Shown here piece by piece: positions 5,856 through 8,593 of a stretch of DNA of 8,593 bases. Positions within the stretch are counted from its first letter, which is position 1, and each line of letters opens with the position of its first letter. The translations under genes and the position numbers were made by a program. Under the pieces are notes generated by a model, which had not been told where the DNA came from, did no database searches, and saw only the letters and a list, made by a program, of their open reading frames with translations. The stretch is from an uncultured Haloferula sp. GTDB lineage: Bacteria; Verrucomicrobiota; Verrucomicrobiae; Verrucomicrobiales; Akkermansiaceae. The stretch is from positions 1-8,593 of the forward strand of contig CAMLOZ010000118.1 of NCBI GenBank assembly GCA_946481625.1, in the 5' to 3' direction.

Positions 5856-6077
5856 ATGAAATTGACCACGCTTTCCGCCGCCGCTGTTGCCGGCCTGTTT
5901 CTCGGCTCCGTTTCCTGCGAGCGTCATTCCTGGGACGAGACGAAGGCGCTGCACGAAAAACATGGTGGCGGTCACGGCGGCCACGAGGAACACGCCAAGC
6001 ACGACGACCACGCCGATCACAAGGGCGGCGAGCATCACGACGAGGCCCACGGCCCCGAGGGGGAGAAGGCTCACTAG
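5856..6077 (+). CDS. Small histidine-rich exported protein (possible lipoprotein)
   Basis: A 73-residue protein. Residues 1-20 are a signal sequence (MKLTT, then a hydrophobic AAAVAGLFLG core) ending in SVSC. Cys21 could be lipidated, but the -3 residue is Ser rather than Leu, Val or Ile, so the lipobox is atypical and signal peptidase I cleavage is also possible. The mature part opens ERHSWDETKALHEKH and becomes a low-complexity tail of His, Gly, Glu, Asp and Lys, with 13 His in about 52 residues. Such tails bind divalent metals in other proteins, so a periplasmic or envelope metal buffer is a reasonable guess, not a demonstrated role. The frame extends upstream to a GTG at 5799, but only the ATG at 5856 gives a signal peptide. 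Its stop codon shares the tetranucleotide CTAG with the stop of the convergent reductase gene. No known gene is recognised. Confidence 0.7.
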   Translation: MKLTTLSAAAVAGLFLGSVSCERHSWDETKALHEKHGGGHGGHEEHAKHDDHADHKGGEHHDEAHGPEGEKAH

Positions 6078-6688
6078 GCTTTCCGCCTGTAACTGAGGAA
6101 GCACTCGCCGGTTTCCGGTCGGGGATCGAATTCCACGAGCTCGTATCCGCGCGAGGCGGGAAGGAATTCGCCCGGGATGCCGCTGAGAGTGGGCGCTTCG
6201 CGTCCGCCGAAAAGGGTGTGGCCGGCCCAAGTGAGGTGGATCTCGTCGATGGTGTCCAGCGCGGCGAGTTCGCGGGCAAGCTCCCCTCCCCCTTCGCAAT
6301 GGATGTGCCGGATGCCGAGAGAGGCGAGGGTTTCGAGGAAGGAGGCGAGCGTGCCGCTGTGGCCGGTGGTGCCGGGGATGGCAGGTGCTGCGCCTTCGGT
6401 CACGAGCAAGTGGACCGCGCCGCCGGGGGTGTGGAAGAGCGGGTGCGCGGGATCGAATTTGCCGCTGCGGGAGACGACGCAGCGCAGCGGGTCGCCGGGG
6501 GCTTTCATCGTCATGCGGTCGGCCTCGAGCGTGCCGCGGCCGACCAGCAGGGCCTCGGCACCCTCGCGGAGTTTCAGGAGGCGGGCGTGGTCTTCCGGTG
6601 AGGTCCAGCCAGAGGGTTGTTTGGCCACGGAGGAGATCTTCCCGTCCGCGGAGATGGCGAAGTTGAGGGTGATGCGGGGACGGGTCAT
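6074..6688 (-). CDS. Stand-alone RibD C-terminal-type (dihydrofolate reductase-like) reductase
   Basis: A 204-residue cytoplasmic protein covering just the reductase half of bifunctional RibD; there is no N-terminal deaminase domain with zinc-binding motifs. Visible marks: ITLNFAISADGKIS (6-19, the family's first strand and loop), GAEALLVGRGTLEADRM (43-59, cofactor-binding region), CEGGGELARELA (131-142) and DEIHLTWAGHTLFGGREAP (148-166). In riboflavin synthesis this domain reduces the ribosyl group of the pyrimidine intermediate with NADPH. Stand-alone paralogues often have unknown substrates, so I give no gene symbol. The frame is open further upstream into the TPR gene, but the ATG at 6688 gives the normal N-terminus. 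It lies 67 bases downstream of the TPR gene, beyond a terminator-like hairpin, and its stop overlaps that of the convergent His-rich gene. Confidence 0.85.
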   Translation of the reverse strand: MTRPRITLNFAISADGKISSVAKQPSGWTSPEDHARLLKLREGAEALLVGRGTLEADRMTMKAPGDPLRCVVSRSGKFDPAHPLFHTPGGAVHLLVTEGAAPAIPGTTGHSGTLASFLETLASLGIRHIHCEGGGELARELAALDTIDEIHLTWAGHTLFGGREAPTLSGIPGEFLPASRGYELVEFDPRPETGECFLSYRRKA

Positions 6689-6727
6689 GGGGCCAGGGAG
6701 AGCTTGGCAGGAGATGCCGAACAAGGC

Positions 6728-6757
6728 GAGCCCGCTTCCCGTGAGGACAGCGGGCTC
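6728..6757 (-). terminator. Terminator-like hairpin overlapping the TPR gene stop
   Basis: GAGCCCGCT (6728-6736) and AGCGGGCTC (6749-6757) are a perfect 9-bp inverted repeat. TCC/GGA (6737-6739 / 6745-6747) extends the stem past one bulged base, leaving a 5-nt loop. The right arm includes two bases of the TPR gene's stop codon (6756-6758). Only a weak T-containing tract (CCTTGTTC) follows on the minus strand, so it may terminate partially and let some transcription reach the reductase gene 40 bases on. Confidence 0.55.
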
Positions 6758-7907
6758 AAGCTGACAGCTTCCGGTAAAGCAAGACCACGAAGTAGATGCC
6801 GAGGCCCAAGGCGGCGATGAAGCCGAGGAGGAGTGTCCCCGGATACCGGAACGCGAGGTGCTCGAAGGTGCTGCCGGGCATCCCGGGCATGGCGGGCTCC
6901 TTCCAAGCATTCCAGAATTCCACGTGGGTATCCGGGTGCATGCCTTGGGCATAGCGTTCTTCCTGATAGGCGATCCATGCCTTGTCGCGCTTGTCGGCGG
7001 CGGCGCGGGCGTTCTTGTAGAAGCGCTCCACCGCCTCGGTGCCGTGGAAGCTTTCGGGATTGCCGAAGGGTGCCATCGCCTCGCGGACCTCTTCATCGGG
7101 GTGCAGTGAAGTCGCACCGGCATCGGTGAGTTCCTTCTGGCGGAGATAGGCGAGGTGGGCGAGCGAGGCGGCCCGCTGGCTGTGAAGGCAGAGCTGCAAG
7201 GCGCGGAAGGTGTCGATGCTCTGCCATGCGGCGCCCAATTGGATCAGGCCGGTGATGCCCTTGCGGGCCGCCTCCAGTTCCGGATCGGGTTTCGGCGGGT
7301 TGTTGCCGGGATTGAAAAACAAGTTGGCATCGAGGCTAAGGAAGCTCGCGTTCATTTGGTCGTCCGAGAATTTCCCGGTTTTGCCGAGCAACCACTGAAT
7401 CAGCATGAGCTGGTACTTCTCACGGCCGAAGTGGGCGTCGGGGTTCAGCTTGAGAGCGGTGATGATGTAGCCTTCGGATGTCTTGAGATCGTCGAGATCG
7501 GCCGACCTAACAGATTCGTCCGTGATGATCCAGCGGATGAGATAAAAGGTGCCGATGTTCGAGAGGTAGCGGTAGCGGTCGTCGGAGGCGCCGCCGCCAG
7601 GCGTGGCGTCGAGCACCGCTTTCTTCTTCTGCATCCATGCGATGGCTTCGTCGTGGCGGCCGAGGCGGCTGCAGGCGACCCCGGCGTCGTCGTAGAGATC
7701 GAGGGATTGCGGACGGGCGGCGAGTTCGGCGGTGACACGTTCGAGGCGCATCTCGTAGTAGCGCGGCGGGTAGCGGTCGAACCAGCCGGTGATGGCACGG
7801 ACGGTGTCGAGTTTGCCCTTCGCCTCCTCTTGCAGGGTGTCGCGGTCCCATAGGCAGGCGCTTGCCGGGAGGATGAGGAGGAGCAGGAAGGCGAGGATGC
7901 GGGCCAT
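6756..7907 (-). CDS. Exported TPR protein with C-terminal membrane anchor, function unknown
   Basis: A 383-residue protein. An N-terminal signal sequence (1-17, a run of Leu/Ile then PASA) is followed by CLWDRDTLQEEAKGK (18-32) and a Tyr-rich segment DRYPPRYYEMR (44-54). Cys18 has Ala at -3, so it is a doubtful lipobox; cleavage after ASA is equally likely. A clear TPR-type helix pair spans about 69-102 (LYDDAGVACSRLGRHDEAIAW), and further helical segments, about 114-175 and 211-320, may be degenerate TPRs. A hydrophobic stretch at 359-378 with RK after it is a C-terminal transmembrane helix, placing most of the chain outside the cytoplasm. I believe similar CLWD.DTL N-termini occur in uncharacterised secreted proteins of Verrucomicrobiota and Planctomycetota, but this is memory, not a search. 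A scaffold role is a guess. The ATG at 7907 directly precedes the signal sequence. Confidence 0.82.
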   Translation of the reverse strand: MARILAFLLLLILPASACLWDRDTLQEEAKGKLDTVRAITGWFDRYPPRYYEMRLERVTAELAARPQSLDLYDDAGVACSRLGRHDEAIAWMQKKKAVLDATPGGGASDDRYRYLSNIGTFYLIRWIITDESVRSADLDDLKTSEGYIITALKLNPDAHFGREKYQLMLIQWLLGKTGKFSDDQMNASFLSLDANLFFNPGNNPPKPDPELEAARKGITGLIQLGAAWQSIDTFRALQLCLHSQRAASLAHLAYLRQKELTDAGATSLHPDEEVREAMAPFGNPESFHGTEAVERFYKNARAAADKRDKAWIAYQEERYAQGMHPDTHVEFWNAWKEPAMPGMPGSTFEHLAFRYPGTLLLGFIAALGLGIYFVVLLYRKLSA

Positions 7908-7979
7908 GATCCAGTGAAGCGCGGGAGGGGAATCGCCGCAAGGGCCCGGCTTTTAGGAAACGGTGAATTCAAGGTGAGC

Positions 7980-8009
7980 TTTCCGAGAAGATTCTAGCGG
8001 AAATTGACG
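7980..8009. promoter_or_regulatory. Dyad and -35-like box in the divergent TPR/propeller region
   Basis: TTTCCG-AGAA (7980-7989) faces TTCT-(AG)-CGGAAA (7992-8003), an imperfect dyad of ten pairs with a 2-nt centre and a 2-nt bulge. It lies in the 161-base gap between two divergent genes. TTGACG (8004-8009) abuts it and resembles a -35 for the plus-strand gene, though no good -10 is found 16-18 bases on. TAGAAT on the minus strand (7996-7991) could be a -10 for the TPR gene. An operator acting on both genes is inferred. Confidence 0.3.
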
Positions 8010-8068
8010 GCGGAGTCCCCGGTTTGCCATGGTGGCGCCCGGTCCTTTCCCCCGGCCTGACTTATCCC

Positions 8069-8593
8069 GTGAATCGTCTTCTCCCCTACCTTCTCCTCAT
8101 CGTTGCCTTGCTCGCAGCGCCGTTGCACGCCGCCACAAGTGCCGCGGAGCCCGGTACGTTCTGGGTGCAGCGGAGCCAGCCCACGGAGTTCCAGCATTTC
8201 TTTTCGATCTGCTCGAATGGCGAGGTCTTCGTGACCGCGGGCTATTCCCCGGCGATCAATGGCAACCAGTTCCTCTCCGTCTCGCGGGACGGGCGGAAGT
8301 GGACGATCGCCAAGCAGGCCGGCAATTCGTTCCTGACCGGGCTGGACTACGGGAACGGCCGCTTCGTCGCGGTGGGCTGGCGCGGGGAGATCCTGACTTC
8401 CACCAACGGGACGGACTGGACCCGCCCGGCGAGCCCGACGACGAAGGATCTGCTGGCGGTGACCTGCACCGGTACGGGCTGGGTGGCCTGCGGTGAGGAG
8501 GGTACCTTGATCCACTCGCAGGACGGGGTGACGTGGTCTGCGGTTTCCGCCGGCCTCACCTCGAGCGACTGGCTCTACCACCTCGGCGTGGCT
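8069..8593 (+). CDS. Secreted beta-propeller repeat protein, 5' part only
   Basis: The frame opens at GTG 8069 and stays open for 175 codons to the right edge, so the C-terminus is missing. The GTG is chosen because a Sec signal peptide follows at once (NRLLPYLLLIVALLAAPLHA, cleavage probably after Ala21); no strong ribosome binding site is visible. The mature part is made of repeats of one type: a hydrophobic strand, a small turn, FVAVG-like residues, G..LTS or G..IHS, then DG..W. Copies span about 45-80, 92-118 and 129-157, and a fourth begins near 170. This is the BNR/Ycf48-like blade pattern found in photosystem II assembly factor-like and sialidase-like propellers; no catalytic residues can be assigned from this part. 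In this setting it is most likely an extracellular or surface protein. It is transcribed divergently from the TPR gene. Confidence 0.8.
   Translation, partial: MNRLLPYLLLIVALLAAPLHAATSAAEPGTFWVQRSQPTEFQHFFSICSNGEVFVTAGYSPAINGNQFLSVSRDGRKWTIAKQAGNSFLTGLDYGNGRFVAVGWRGEILTSTNGTDWTRPASPTTKDLLAVTCTGTGWVACGEEGTLIHSQDGVTWSAVSAGLTSSDWLYHLGVA

Noticed and set aside
4674..6299. 541-codon minus-strand frame opposite lysA and the His-rich gene
   Set aside because: lysA on the other strand carries all catalytic motifs. This frame also runs through the spacer and a second gene's strand and shows only low-complexity Arg/Ala/Gly sequence.
7155..7853. Plus-strand 232-codon frame opposite the TPR gene
   Set aside because: No signal sequence or domain, and the minus-strand protein has coherent features from end to end.
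8029..8496. ATG-started 155-codon frame overlapping the propeller gene
   Set aside because: A different frame from the propeller, without signal peptide or repeats; the frame from 8069 has both.
1..8593. CRISPR array, transposase, integrase, tRNA or rRNA
   Set aside because: No spaced repeats, terminal inverted repeats with a transposase, tRNA-like arms or rRNA motifs were seen anywhere in the window.

Overview
The window reads as chromosomal DNA of a high-GC, Gram-negative-type bacterium, most likely a member of the Verrucomicrobiota (Luteolibacter/Haloferula-like). This is inferred from the mix of peptidoglycan and meso-DAP genes with secreted proteins of kinds I associate with that phylum: a bacterial propeller with repeated 'FVAVG..G.ILTS.DG..W' blades and a TPR protein beginning 'CLWDRDTL'. 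None of the eight start codons has a strong Shine-Dalgarno sequence. I could not check any of this against a database.

Layout. Positions 1-2319 (minus strand) carry murG and murC, the last two cytoplasmic steps toward uncrosslinked peptidoglycan precursor. They are joined by an ATGA stop/start overlap, and murC runs off the left edge. Positions 2320-3056 form a long gene-free region. It holds a G-quadruplex-type motif in the presumed murG leader, an AT-rich island at about 2521-2720 that probably contains the murG promoter, an intrinsic terminator on the minus strand (2809-2859), and a nested set of long inverted repeats (2890-3017) that looks like a structured RNA. Positions 3057-4346 (minus) encode an exported C39/papain-like cysteine peptidase. 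Divergent from it, 4464-5753 (plus) is lysA, diaminopimelate decarboxylase. It is followed by a 73-residue histidine-rich exported protein (5856-6077), whose stop codon overlaps that of a convergent stand-alone RibD C-terminal-type reductase (6074-6688, minus). Upstream of the reductase, in the same direction, lies an exported, C-terminally membrane-anchored TPR protein (6756-7907, minus). Its stop codon sits in a terminator-like hairpin. Divergent from it, a secreted beta-propeller protein starts at 8069 and runs off the right edge.

How the genes fit. MurG, MurC and LysA all feed cell-wall synthesis: LysA consumes meso-DAP to make lysine, so it sits at the branch point between peptidoglycan and protein. 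They are nevertheless separated by non-coding DNA and lie on opposite strands, so I see no single operon beyond murG-murC. The other genes are accessory or uncharacterised envelope proteins plus one reductase.

The most interesting part is the non-coding stretch 2320-3056, especially the nested helices at 2890-3017 followed by a U-tract terminator. I did not find a defence, CRISPR, mobile or biosynthetic system in this window. All helices were paired by eye, not computed.
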